DNA of 64,000 nt from Streptomyces sp. NBC_01317 (lineage in GTDB: Bacteria; Actinomycetota; Actinomycetes; Streptomycetales; Streptomycetaceae), in assembly GCF_035961655.1 (NCBI RefSeq), contig NZ_CP108393.1, positions 2,463,501 to 2,527,500 on the forward strand, read 5' to 3'. The notes below the pieces were generated by a model that was not told the DNA's origin, did no database searches, and was given only the letters and a program-made list of their open reading frames with translations. Both the position numbers and the translations under genes were made by a program. Positions 1 to 9,302 of this stretch are shown one piece after another (position 1 is the first letter of the stretch; the number at the start of each line of letters is the position of its first letter).

Positions 1-221
1 TTGAGCTGGTCGAACGACGTACACGTCGCGTTGTTGCGGTTCGAGCAGCCGCCGGACGACGACCAGGTGATGCCGCGCGAGCTGAACATCGACGTCGCCG
101 TCGCGTGGGAGATCTTCGTGGCCGCCTGGGCCTCCGACGTGGCGGTGAGGACGCCGAAGCCGGGGGCCAGGAGCGCGCCCAGGACGAGCGCGAACGCGCT
201 GAGGACGGAGCGGAGCTTCAT
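1..221 (-). CDS. Secreted protein of unknown function, N-terminal part only
   Basis: Reading leftward from an ATG at 219-221, the frame begins MKLRSVLSAFALVLGALLAP, a signal peptide with a short basic start and a hydrophobic core. It ends near an Ala-rich cleavage region (TSEAQAAT) and continues into a small domain with Ser-Ser-Gly-Gly-Cys and Asn-Ala-Thr-Cys, so two cysteines are spaced for a disulfide. A GGAGGA ribosome site lies about eight bases upstream of the ATG. The gene runs off the left edge, so only about 73 residues are visible and no stop is seen. The mature start looks like a small secreted family common in Streptomyces, but I recognise no catalytic motif. It is transcribed divergently from the YceI gene. 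Confidence 0.72.
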   Translation of the reverse strand, partial: MKLRSVLSAFALVLGALLAPGFGVLTATSEAQAATKISHATATSMFSSRGITWSSSGGCSNRNNATCTSFDQL

Positions 222-405
222 GGGGGGATTCCTCCTGCAGATGACGGTGATGTCGGGCCGGTGGGTCGGCGGGGCAGGCGGTGCGGGTGGCGCAGGGCGA
301 TCCTGCCCGACATCTACGCGCGTCCGCCAGAGGGCGTGGGGAGCGAGCCCGTGAAGGGGTCGTGGAGGCCGTGGGTAAAGGAGTTCCCTCGATCGAGGGA
401 CATAG

Positions 406-434
406 TTGAAATCCGAACCAGACAGGTCTATGGT
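406..434 (+). promoter_or_regulatory. Probable sigma70-type promoter for the YceI gene
   Basis: TTGAAA at 406-411 and TATGGT at 429-434 are separated by exactly 17 bases. This fits a vegetative-type promoter reading rightward, about 60 bases ahead of the YceI start. The rest of the 222-494 divergent intergenic stretch has no gene. Confidence 0.6.
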
Positions 435-447
435 TGCGCTCGTCCGG

Positions 448-460
448 CATTCATTGAATG
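448..460. promoter_or_regulatory. Palindrome CATTCATTGAATG, candidate operator
   Basis: A perfect 13-base palindrome (CATTCA-T-TGAATG) starts about 14 bases after the -10 box, just downstream of the expected transcription start. A repressor bound there would block YceI transcription. GTTGAA also occurs at 405-410 and 461-466, so a MarR-type repressor is possible. No regulator gene is visible next to it. Confidence 0.4.
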
Positions 461-494
461 TTGAACTACCGACTACCACTCATAGGAGACCGAC

Positions 495-1106
495 ATGGCC
501 CTCTTCGGCCGCAAGAACGACGGCGCCACCGCCACCCGCGAGATCGACCCCGCCCTGGTCGCCCTGACCGGCGCGTACACGATCGACCCGAGCCACAGCA
601 AGATCGGCTTCTCGGTGCGCCACGCGATGGTCACCAACGTCCACGGCGCCTTCACCGAGTTCGAGGGCTCCCTGGACCTGAACGGCACCGACCCCGCCCA
701 CTCCACGGCGTCGATCGTCGTCACGATCTCCAGCGTCGACACGGGCGCGCCCGACCGCGACGGCCACCTCCTCACGGGTGACTTCTTCGACGCCGAGCAG
801 TTCCCCAAGATGACCTTCACGTCCACCTCGGCCGAAGAGCTGGGCGGCGAGTCGTACCGCATCAACGGCGACCTCACCATCAAGGACGTCACGAAGCCGC
901 TCTCCATCGACCTGGAGTTCAACGGCGCGGCCACCGACGCCTACGGGAACGAGCGGGTCGGCTTCGAGGGCGGCGCCACCATCCTGCGCTCCGACTGGGG
1001 CCTGACCTGGAACGCGGCGCTGGAGGCCGGCGGCGTGGTCGTCTCCGACAAGGTCAAGCTGCTCTTCGACATCAGCGCGATCAAGAAGGCCCCCGAGGCC
1101 GTCTGA
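495..1106 (+). CDS. YceI family lipocalin-like protein
   Basis: This 203-residue protein carries the YceI fold signature. It opens with GAYTIDPSHSKIGFSVRHAMVTN, followed by VTISSVDTG, a GDFFDAEQFPKMTF segment and RSDWGLTWNAALEAGGVVVSDKVKLLFDI near the end. YceI proteins form a barrel that binds long isoprenoid or other lipid chains. Unlike the periplasmic E. coli form, this one has no signal peptide and begins with about 25 extra charged residues, so it is probably cytoplasmic, as is usual for Streptomyces copies. An AGGAG ribosome site precedes the ATG. It is a single gene with its own promoter. Ligand and role are unknown. Confidence 0.9.
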   Translation: MALFGRKNDGATATREIDPALVALTGAYTIDPSHSKIGFSVRHAMVTNVHGAFTEFEGSLDLNGTDPAHSTASIVVTISSVDTGAPDRDGHLLTGDFFDAEQFPKMTFTSTSAEELGGESYRINGDLTIKDVTKPLSIDLEFNGAATDAYGNERVGFEGGATILRSDWGLTWNAALEAGGVVVSDKVKLLFDISAIKKAPEAV

Positions 1107-1183
1107 CCCGTCGCGCCCCCGGGGCGAGGACGAGCGTCGGTACGCGACCGGCGGGGGCGAGGCACCAGCCTCGGTACGGCCCT

Positions 1184-1212
1184 GCTCCCGGCAGGATCCA
1201 GCAGCCGGGAGC
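1184..1212. terminator. Stem-loop between convergent genes
   Basis: GCTCCCGGC (1184-1192) pairs perfectly with GCCGGGAGC (1204-1212) across an 11-base loop. It lies between the converging YceI gene and the Gly-rich membrane protein gene, touches the stop codon of the latter, and could serve both. Confidence 0.5.
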
Positions 1213-2564
1213 TAGAAGCCGCCCCCGCCGTCGAACCCGCCGCCACCGCCCCCGTCCCCTCCCCCGCCGAACCCGCCGCCCCCGAAGTCACCCGGGTCGA
1301 AGTCCGACCCCGAGGTGTCCCCGCCGTCGGAGCCGGTGTACTCGCCGCCGCCGTAATCGGCGGCGTAGCCCGGTGAGGCGATGGCCGCGCCGAGCAGCGT
1401 GCCGGCCAGCAGTCCCGGCAGCAGCCCGCCGCCGAAGTACCCCCCGGCCCAGGGCCCGTACGCGGGCCCGGCCTCGTAGTAGGGACGGGGGCCCTGTTCC
1501 GTACCGACCGTACGGACCCCCGGGTCCTCCCCGTCCGCCAGCCGCGCGGCGTCCGCCGCGCAGACCGGGACGTCCCTGACCACCCCGCCCGGCGGCGCCC
1601 ACCGCGCGTCGGTCACCGAAGGCCCGTGCCGCGGGTCGAAGAAGCACGGCGAACGGCGCTCCGGCAGCGGGGCGCCCTTTCTGCGCGCGTCGAGCATCGC
1701 CAGGTGGTAGCGGCCGTCCTCCAGCGCCTCGGTCACCGTGCGCACGTCCTCCGGTGCTTGCGCGGACCCCATGAGGGATTTCGCCTTCTCGTACGCGTCG
1801 AGGGACCGCTCGTAGTCCGTACGCATCGACTCGTCCGCGCCGGACTCCGCCGGGTGGAAGTCCAGCCGGTCCAGCTCCTCGCCGAACGCCGTGATGTCCT
1901 CGTCCACGACGACCCGGAGCTTCTCCAGGGCCTCCCGCCGCTTCTCGTCCCGCCTGCGGCGGTTCCTGCTCATGACGGCGTACGCTCCCCCGCCGCCCAC
2001 CACGACCAGCCCGGCGAGCGCGATCAGCCCCTCCTTCCCGTCGTTGCCGTCCCCGTTGCCGGTGGAGCCCCACGAATCGGGGGCGTGGCCGCGTGTCCGG
2101 GGCAGGGCCTGGTCGACGAAGGTGTTCAGCTCGGTCACGGCGTCCGGGGAACCCACCTTGACCGCGGCGGTGAGGTTCCGTACCGCGCGCTCCGACAGCA
2201 CGGACGGGTCGGCGCCCGCGTTGAAGCCGTCGCCGAGACGGATGGCGTAGAGGCCGGTCACGCCGGTCTCGGCGCGGATCGTACGGAGCACGCTGTCGGA
2301 GGGGAACTGCGCGTTCTGCGGCAGGACGGCCACGAAGAGGGGCTTGTCCGCGTCCCGGATCTTCTTCGCCAGGGCGTCGGCCTGCGGCAGCGGCAGCTGG
2401 CCGGTGGCGCGGGGGTCCACGTACACCGGGTTCTTCCTGAGGGCGTCCGCGACGGTCCCGGGGCCGGTGGCGGCCTCGGCCGGTGGCGTGACGGGTGCCG
2501 CCGTGAGGGCGGCGGCCGAGGCGAGCAGCAACCCGGACAGTGCGGTGAAGGGCCTGGTCCTCAT
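1212..2564 (-). CDS. Secreted/membrane-anchored protein with Gly-rich tail
   Basis: A protein of 450 residues. It has a signal peptide (about residues 1-32) and an extracellular domain to about residue 165 with a TPM/YgcG-like feel (KKIRDADKPLFVAVLPQ, then GLYAIRLGDGF). A single membrane helix follows at about 178-198 (GLIALAGLVVVGGGGAYAVM), then a basic stop-transfer stretch NRRRRDEKRRE. A mostly helical cytoplasmic region follows and the C-terminus is very Gly-rich (GGGGFGGGGDGGGGGG), as in other TPM-domain proteins. The second hydrophobic stretch near residues 380-400 (GGGLLPGLLAGTLLGAAIAS) may also contact membrane. Function is unknown; TPM proteins have been linked to phosphatase activity or protein turnover in other organisms. 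It stands alone, convergent with YceI. Confidence 0.75.
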   Translation of the reverse strand: MRTRPFTALSGLLLASAAALTAAPVTPPAEAATGPGTVADALRKNPVYVDPRATGQLPLPQADALAKKIRDADKPLFVAVLPQNAQFPSDSVLRTIRAETGVTGLYAIRLGDGFNAGADPSVLSERAVRNLTAAVKVGSPDAVTELNTFVDQALPRTRGHAPDSWGSTGNGDGNDGKEGLIALAGLVVVGGGGAYAVMSRNRRRRDEKRREALEKLRVVVDEDITAFGEELDRLDFHPAESGADESMRTDYERSLDAYEKAKSLMGSAQAPEDVRTVTEALEDGRYHLAMLDARRKGAPLPERRSPCFFDPRHGPSVTDARWAPPGGVVRDVPVCAADAARLADGEDPGVRTVGTEQGPRPYYEAGPAYGPWAGGYFGGGLLPGLLAGTLLGAAIASPGYAADYGGGEYTGSDGGDTSGSDFDPGDFGGGGFGGGGDGGGGGGFDGGGGF

Positions 2565-2616
2565 AAGCTGAAGCTACCCGAATCGCACCAAAATGGTTCT
2601 TACAGCAACAAAGGGA

Positions 2617-2648
2617 GAGGCACCCGAGCCCGCCGGCTCGGGTGCCTC
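2617..2648 (-). terminator. Strong terminator of the GH3 gene
   Basis: A perfect 14-bp stem (GAGGCACCCGAGCC, 2617-2630, with 2635-2648) has a four-base loop. Reading leftward it is followed by a short T-rich run. It lies just past the GH3 stop codon. Confidence 0.8.
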
Positions 2649-2671
2649 GTACCTGGGGGTCCCGCGCCCGG

Positions 2672-5600
2672 TCAGGCGGCCTTGTACGCCGCCGTCAGCT
2701 TCGCCACCGCACCGGACAGGTCACCGGTGAGCAGCAGGTGGTCCGCCTCGGCGAAGGGCTTCGCCGACGCGGCCGTCACGGACTGGCCGATCTTCTGCTG
2801 GACGAGGAGCCTGGCCTGGCCGACCAGTTCCTTGCCCTGCGCCGACTTGCCCAGCCCGGCCTTCTGGAGGATCTTCGCCGCGAGCCCGATCGCGGCGAGC
2901 GTGGCCTGGCCGCCCTTGGGGGGCGCCGTGAGGGTCGTCAGACCCCAGCCGTACGGGTACTGCGGGTCGTACGACGCGTCACCGACGTTGATCGGCAGCG
3001 ACTCGACCGTCTTCGGCCAGGTCAGCGGAAGCTGGCCGGTGAAGGCCCGCTTGCCGTAGAGGACGTCGGCGACGCCGTCGCCCTCCGTGCCCGGCAGCCA
3101 GGACGCCACGAGCGCGTCGATGTCGCCGAGCTGGTCGCCGATGAGCTGCGGGCGGCCCGCGACGACGAGGACGGCGCACTTCATGGCGGCGCAGACCGTG
3201 TCGACGGCCTTCTTGTCCTCGGCGCTCAGCGCCAGGTCGTGGCCGTTGCCGACGTCACCGATGCCTTCGGCGTACGGCTTCTCGCCGACGACGACCACTC
3301 CGACGTCGTAGCCGGCCGTGGGCTCGGTGGCGGTCTTGGAGTAGGTGAGGGTGGCATCCGGGGCCGCCTTCCTCATGCCCTCCAGGATGGTGGTGCCCGT
3401 GGTGGTCTTCCCCGAGGCGCCCTGCCAGCTGATGGTCCAGCCGCCCGCCTGATTGCCGAGGTCGTCGGCGTTGGAGCCGGCCACGTACACCTTCTGCGAC
3501 GGCTTGAGCGGCAGGACCGCGCCGTCGTTCTTCAGCAGCACCTGGGACTCGGCGGCGGCCTGGCGGGCCACCGCGCGGTGGGCGGCCGAGCCGATCTCCG
3601 CCTGGTGGGTGGTGTCCGCGTACGGCTTCTCGAAGAGGCCCAGCCTGAACTTCTGCTCCAGGATGCGGGAGACGGCGTCGTCGATCCTGGCCTGGGTGAT
3701 CCGGCCGGCCGCGACCTCCGCCTGGAGGGTCTGGGTGAAGGTCTTGTACTGCGTCGGGACCATGATCATGTCGAGCCCGGCGTTGACGGACGTGCGGACG
3801 TCGCTCGCGTAGTCGCCGGGGATCTGGTCGATCGCCTGCCAGTCGCTGATGACGAAGCCCTTGAAGCCCATCTTGTCCTTGAGCTCACCGTTGATCATCG
3901 CGCCGTCGGCGTGCATCTTGACGGGCGCCAGGTTGTCGTCGGTGATGTCCAGCGAGGAGTACGAGGGCATGACCGTGCCCACGCCCCGCTTCACGGCGTC
4001 CTTGAACGGCGCGAGGTGGACCTCCTCCAGCTCCTTGCGGGTGACCTTGGTGACGCCCTGGTCCAGGGTGTACGAACCGGTCGTGGAGGAGCCGTACTCG
4101 GTGCCGCCGTCGCCGACGAAGTGCTTGGCCGTGGCCAGCACCTTGTCGTTGCGGTCCAGGTCGCTGCCGGACGCCGGGCCCTGCATGCCGTTGACGACCG
4201 TGTCCAGGGAGGTCACCAGGGCGGGGTCCTCGCCGAAGGTCTCGTACGTACGGCCCCAGCGCTCGTCCCTGCCGACACAGACGCAGGGCGCGAAGTCCCA
4301 CGGGACGCCGGTGGCCCGCACCTCCTTCGCCGTGACCGCGCCGGTCTTCTCCGCCAGCGCCGGGTCACGGGTCGCCCCGAGGCCGATGTTGTGCGGCATG
4401 ATCGTCGCGCCGACGACGTTGTTGTGGCCGTGCACCGCGTCCACGCCGTAGATCAGCGGGATCTGGTAGCGGGTGGCCTGCGCCCTCAGCTGGAAGGCGT
4501 CGACCATCTTCGACCAGGCGGCGGGGGTGTTGGGCGTCGGCACGGAGCCGCCGCCGGAGAGCAGCGAGCCGAGGTCGTACGTGGCGATGTCGCCCTGGGC
4601 CGTGAGCGCGTTGCGCTCGGCCTGGGTCATCTGGCCGGCCTTCTCCGCGAGGGACATCCGGGAGACCAGGTCGCTGACCCGCCGCTTCACGGAGAGCTTG
4701 GTGTCGAGGTACGGCAGGCCGTGCGCGTCCACCACGACCTGCGGGTTCTCGACCGGCGGCTTGGCACCGGTGACGGTGAGCTTGAGCGGTACGGTCTCCG
4801 CGCTCTCACCGGCCCGGTCCTTGAGGGTCGGGATCTCGACGGTCCGCGAGGTGCCCGACGCGCTGCCGGCCGGGAAGGTGACCGTACCGGAGACGGGGGT
4901 GTAGTCCTTGCCCGCCTCGGCGGTGCCGCCCTCGGTGGTGTAGTCGACGGTCACGGGCTCGTCGACGGGGACGGAGCCGGTCGTCGCGACGGAGACCTTC
5001 ACCTGCGCGGTGGCGCCCTCCTTGACCGGGTACACCGCCGCGTCGGTGACGACGCCCGCCTTGAGGCTCGGGTCGGCCTTGCCGTACAACTCCACGCCGT
5101 CCAGGGCGAAGCGCCCGGGGGCGCCGGTGGGCATGGTGAAGGCGTAGCCCCACATCTCGGTCAGGCCGAGGACGTGGTCGATGCCGCCGACGGGCTGGTA
5201 GTCGGTGCGGTACTGGAAGTCCGCGAAGGGGATCTCGACCAGGTGCCACCCCTCCCAGTCGTCGGTGAAGGTCGTGTTCCAGAGCTCGGAGGCCTCGCCG
5301 TTGGCGCCGCCGTCCTTGATCTCGAAGGCGATCTTCTTGCCGGATCCGGGCGGCAGCGGCGCGGTGTTCTGGCCGTACCACCAGAAGCGGATGCCCCGGT
5401 GGGCCGACCAGTCGTGCGACGGCTTGTCGAAGGCGAAGTCGTGGCTGAACCCGCCGTACCCGCTGACGTTGTAGCTGCCTTCGAGGACCTTGGCGCCCTC
5501 GGGGGCGTCGGCGCGGTCCGCGATGCTCAGCGTGGGCGGGTCGTCGGCGTCCCCGCCCCAGGTGAAGATGCCCTCCGCGGGCGGGTTCGCGAAGGGGATC

Positions 5601-5758
5601 TCGCCCTCGAAGCGGTCGACGGCGACGGGGGCCGGGTCGTCCGCCGCGGTGGCGGACGACGCGGTTCCCGCGAGGGGCAGCAGCCCCGCCAGGACGGCGG
5701 CCGCGAGCAGCGCCGCCGTCCTGGTGCCCGGTCTCGGTCTGACACGTGTGCCTTGCAT
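2672..5758 (-). CDS. Secreted glycoside hydrolase family 3 with CBM11-like and Calx-beta modules
   Basis: A 1028-residue secreted enzyme with signal peptide at residues 1-39. Next is a CBM11/CIA30-like beta-sandwich (about 45-228: RFEGEIPF, FDKPSHDWSAHRGIRFWWYG, WEGWHLVEIPFADF). A Calx-beta module follows (about 232-330; AEAGKDYTPVSGTVTF is the classic signature). The GH3 N-terminal barrel spans about 355-700 and the GH3 C-terminal domain about 745-955. The nucleophile is Asp639 in VISDWQAID, and GVDAVHGHNNV and KHFVGDGGTEYG are typical GH3 substrate loops. About 70 extra helical residues close the protein. GH3 members of this layout are exo-beta-glucosidases, acting on beta-1,3- or beta-1,4-glucans. 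It is the last gene of the leftward glucan locus but is separated from GH16 by two strong hairpins, so it may have its own promoter. Confidence 0.93.
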   Translation of the reverse strand: MQGTRVRPRPGTRTAALLAAAVLAGLLPLAGTASSATAADDPAPVAVDRFEGEIPFANPPAEGIFTWGGDADDPPTLSIADRADAPEGAKVLEGSYNVSGYGGFSHDFAFDKPSHDWSAHRGIRFWWYGQNTAPLPPGSGKKIAFEIKDGGANGEASELWNTTFTDDWEGWHLVEIPFADFQYRTDYQPVGGIDHVLGLTEMWGYAFTMPTGAPGRFALDGVELYGKADPSLKAGVVTDAAVYPVKEGATAQVKVSVATTGSVPVDEPVTVDYTTEGGTAEAGKDYTPVSGTVTFPAGSASGTSRTVEIPTLKDRAGESAETVPLKLTVTGAKPPVENPQVVVDAHGLPYLDTKLSVKRRVSDLVSRMSLAEKAGQMTQAERNALTAQGDIATYDLGSLLSGGGSVPTPNTPAAWSKMVDAFQLRAQATRYQIPLIYGVDAVHGHNNVVGATIMPHNIGLGATRDPALAEKTGAVTAKEVRATGVPWDFAPCVCVGRDERWGRTYETFGEDPALVTSLDTVVNGMQGPASGSDLDRNDKVLATAKHFVGDGGTEYGSSTTGSYTLDQGVTKVTRKELEEVHLAPFKDAVKRGVGTVMPSYSSLDITDDNLAPVKMHADGAMINGELKDKMGFKGFVISDWQAIDQIPGDYASDVRTSVNAGLDMIMVPTQYKTFTQTLQAEVAAGRITQARIDDAVSRILEQKFRLGLFEKPYADTTHQAEIGSAAHRAVARQAAAESQVLLKNDGAVLPLKPSQKVYVAGSNADDLGNQAGGWTISWQGASGKTTTGTTILEGMRKAAPDATLTYSKTATEPTAGYDVGVVVVGEKPYAEGIGDVGNGHDLALSAEDKKAVDTVCAAMKCAVLVVAGRPQLIGDQLGDIDALVASWLPGTEGDGVADVLYGKRAFTGQLPLTWPKTVESLPINVGDASYDPQYPYGWGLTTLTAPPKGGQATLAAIGLAAKILQKAGLGKSAQGKELVGQARLLVQQKIGQSVTAASAKPFAEADHLLLTGDLSGAVAKLTAAYKAA

Positions 5759-5779
5759 GGTGCTCCTTGTGTCCCTGGT

Positions 5780-5809
5780 GCCCCCGGTGACTCTGGTGTC
5801 ACCGGGGGC
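5780..5809 (-). terminator. Stem-loop in front of GH3
   Basis: A 12-bp perfect stem GCCCCCGGTGAC (5780-5791) pairs with 5798-5809 across a six-base loop. It is the second of two tandem hairpins downstream of the GH16 gene, and lies about 20 bases upstream of the GH3 start. It could end the upstream transcript or be part of the GH3 5' leader. Confidence 0.6.
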
Positions 5810-5820
5810 GTAGCGGACCG

Positions 5821-5860
5821 GCCGGTGCCGGGGAGGGTGTCACCCCTCCCCGGCACCGGC
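5821..5860 (-). terminator. Strong terminator of the GH16 gene
   Basis: A 17-bp stem (5821-5837 with 5844-5860, six-base loop) sits six bases beyond the GH16 stop codon. It is one of the longest perfect stems in the window and would largely uncouple GH3 from the upstream operon. Confidence 0.8.
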
Positions 5861-5865
5861 TGGTC

Positions 5866-7761
5866 TTACTTCTGTTCGACCCGCACCCAGTCCACCTCGG
5901 CCTTGATCCCGCCCTGCGCGATGCGGTCGACGCTCGACTGCGGGAGGCCCCAGTAGGGCTGGGTGACCTTGTTCCAGCCGGCCGGATAGGCGCCGCCCAG
6001 AGCGAGGTTGAGGATCACGTACTGGTTGTGGTCGAAGACCCACTTGCCGCGGGTCGACTCCAGCTTCTGCCGGGAGGTCTCCTGCACCACACGGTCGTCG
6101 ACGGTGAAGCGCATGCCTTCCGGCAGCCACTCGACGGCGTACGTGTGCCACTGGTCGACGCGGCCGCCTCCCGGGAAGGTCTGGGTCTTGCCGATGTTGC
6201 CGTCGGCCGAGTAACCGGGCCCGTGCAGAGCGGTGCTGGTCCAGTCGCCGTAGCCGATGTTCTCCATGATGTCGGTCTCCCCCGAACCGGGCCAGGAGAC
6301 GGACGGGTTGTCCACGTCACTTCCGAGCAGCCAGAACGCCGGCCAGAAGCCGTCCCCGACGGGGAGCTTCAGACGGGCACTCACCTTGCCGTAGGTGAAG
6401 TCGAACTTGGTGTTGGTGTCGATGCGGCCCGACGTGAAGTCGTAGGTCCCGCCGCCCGGCACGGTCGTGCAGCCCTTGCAGTACTTGGACTCCAGGACCA
6501 GAGTGCCGTTCTCCGTACGGATGTTGTTGGCCGAGTCCACATACGCCTGGGACTCGCCGTTGACCGAGCCCATCTCCTGGCCGGTGCGCACCACGCGCCA
6601 CTTGTTGCGGTCGAGTCCGGAGCCGGTGAAGTCGTCGAAGAAGGTGGTGCGGTAGGCGCCGGTGGAGTTCTTCGGCAGGGCCGGGTAGGCGGCGTTGGCG
6701 CTGCCGCCGGTCCCCCAGACCTGGAACTCGTAGAGGGAGTAGCCGAATTGGGCGGTCGCCGGCGCCGGGTTGTAGAACGAGCGGCGCTCCTTGCCCAGCA
6801 TCCGTACGTAACGGCCGGTCGCCGGGGTGGGCAGGGTGATGGTGTCGCGCCGGCCGGCCGCCTCCCCCGGGGCCTTGATGTCGGCGCGGCGGGCCGCGAC
6901 GTCGGCGGCGGAGGGCCGGTAGACCGTGCGCCAGGTGCGGTTGTCGTCGGAGACCTGGAGTTCGTAGTCGACGGCGTAGGCCGCCTCCCAGTACAGGTCG
7001 ACCGCTTCGATGCGGGACGAGGCGCCCAGGTCGACCCCGACCCAGCGGTCCACGTTCCAGTCGCTGGCCCAGCGGGTCTGGTCGCCCTTGAGGTCGGCCG
7101 GCCAGCCGCCGTCGGTCACGTAGGCCGGTGAATTGCCCGCGTGCTGGTAGAGGTTGCCGTACGCGGGGTGGTTCAGGGCGAGGTTGGTACGGGTGGTGGA
7201 GGCGGGCGCCACGTCACCTCCGTACACCTGGAAGGAGAAGAGGGAGTAGCCCCACGCGGTGGCCCGCTGGACGCCGCGCAGCCGGACGTACCGGCCGGTG
7301 ACCTCCTGGGGGTAGGTGTGGGCGGTGACGGTGCCGCCGGTGCCGTCGGTCTCGGTGTAGAAGTTGGTCCAGTTGGTGCCGTCCTTGGAGATTTCGAGGA
7401 CGTACTGCTTGCCGTACGCGGCTTCCCATTCGAGCTTCACCTGGTTGACGCGCAGGGAGCTGCCCAGGTCGACCTGGATCCAGGCGTTGTCGGCGAACTC
7501 GCTGCCCCAGCGGGTCGCGGCATTGCCGTCGAAGGCTTTGCCTGGGCCGACGTCGGGGTTCTCGCTGCCCGAGGAGGTGACCCGGGCCGGGCTGATCGCG
7601 TAGGAGGCGGCGGCCTGGTCGGCGTTCCAGGGCGCGGCGGCCACCGCGGCGGCCTTCGCGGGGACCGCCCCGGGGGCGGCCGGGGGTGCGGCGAACGCGA
7701 GCGGTGCGGAGAGGGCCACCAGTGCGGCGGTGGTGGCGAGGAGTGTGGTGCGCGAGGGCAT
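5866..7761 (-). CDS. Secreted GH16 beta-1,3-glucanase with two F5/8-type C (discoidin) domains
   Basis: The ATG at 7759-7761 has a GGAGGCAACG ribosome site and gives 631 residues starting with a clear signal peptide (MPSRTTLLATTAALVALSAP). Two discoidin-like modules follow, at about residues 50-185 (TRWGSEFADNAWIQVDLGSS) and 190-345 (TRWASDWNVDRWVGVDLGASS). Both end in GYSLFSFQVYG / GYSLYEFQVWG. The C-terminal GH16 domain (about 365-631) holds the catalytic ExDxxE signature ETDIMENIG with Glu495, Asp497 and Glu500, followed by HTYAVEWLPEGMRFTVD. GH16 enzymes with this motif are mostly laminarinases or related endo-beta-1,3-glucanases. It lies 44 bases after the GH1 gene on the same strand, so the two are probably cotranscribed. 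The frame stays open upstream to 7935, but that overlaps GH1 and has no signal peptide. Confidence 0.93.
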   Translation of the reverse strand: MPSRTTLLATTAALVALSAPLAFAAPPAAPGAVPAKAAAVAAAPWNADQAAASYAISPARVTSSGSENPDVGPGKAFDGNAATRWGSEFADNAWIQVDLGSSLRVNQVKLEWEAAYGKQYVLEISKDGTNWTNFYTETDGTGGTVTAHTYPQEVTGRYVRLRGVQRATAWGYSLFSFQVYGGDVAPASTTRTNLALNHPAYGNLYQHAGNSPAYVTDGGWPADLKGDQTRWASDWNVDRWVGVDLGASSRIEAVDLYWEAAYAVDYELQVSDDNRTWRTVYRPSAADVAARRADIKAPGEAAGRRDTITLPTPATGRYVRMLGKERRSFYNPAPATAQFGYSLYEFQVWGTGGSANAAYPALPKNSTGAYRTTFFDDFTGSGLDRNKWRVVRTGQEMGSVNGESQAYVDSANNIRTENGTLVLESKYCKGCTTVPGGGTYDFTSGRIDTNTKFDFTYGKVSARLKLPVGDGFWPAFWLLGSDVDNPSVSWPGSGETDIMENIGYGDWTSTALHGPGYSADGNIGKTQTFPGGGRVDQWHTYAVEWLPEGMRFTVDDRVVQETSRQKLESTRGKWVFDHNQYVILNLALGGAYPAGWNKVTQPYWGLPQSSVDRIAQGGIKAEVDWVRVEQK

Positions 7762-7805
7762 CGTTGCCTCCGGGGTGGGGGGAGTGCGGGTGGGTGCGGT
7801 GCGTG

Positions 7806-9218
<1,413 letters not shown>

Positions 9219-9302
9219 GGGTCTCCTGGGTCAGGGGAAAGCACACGAGTGCGCGGGCGGGTGGGCGGAGGCGGTCGGGGCCGGTCCGGCGGTACGGGGT
9301 GC

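Noticed and set aside
2642..5956. A 1104-codon frame antisense to GH3
   Set aside because: It is the mirror of a real high-GC gene: no start site, His/Arg/Val-rich composition with no domain, and the opposite strand has a full GH3 protein with a signal peptide.
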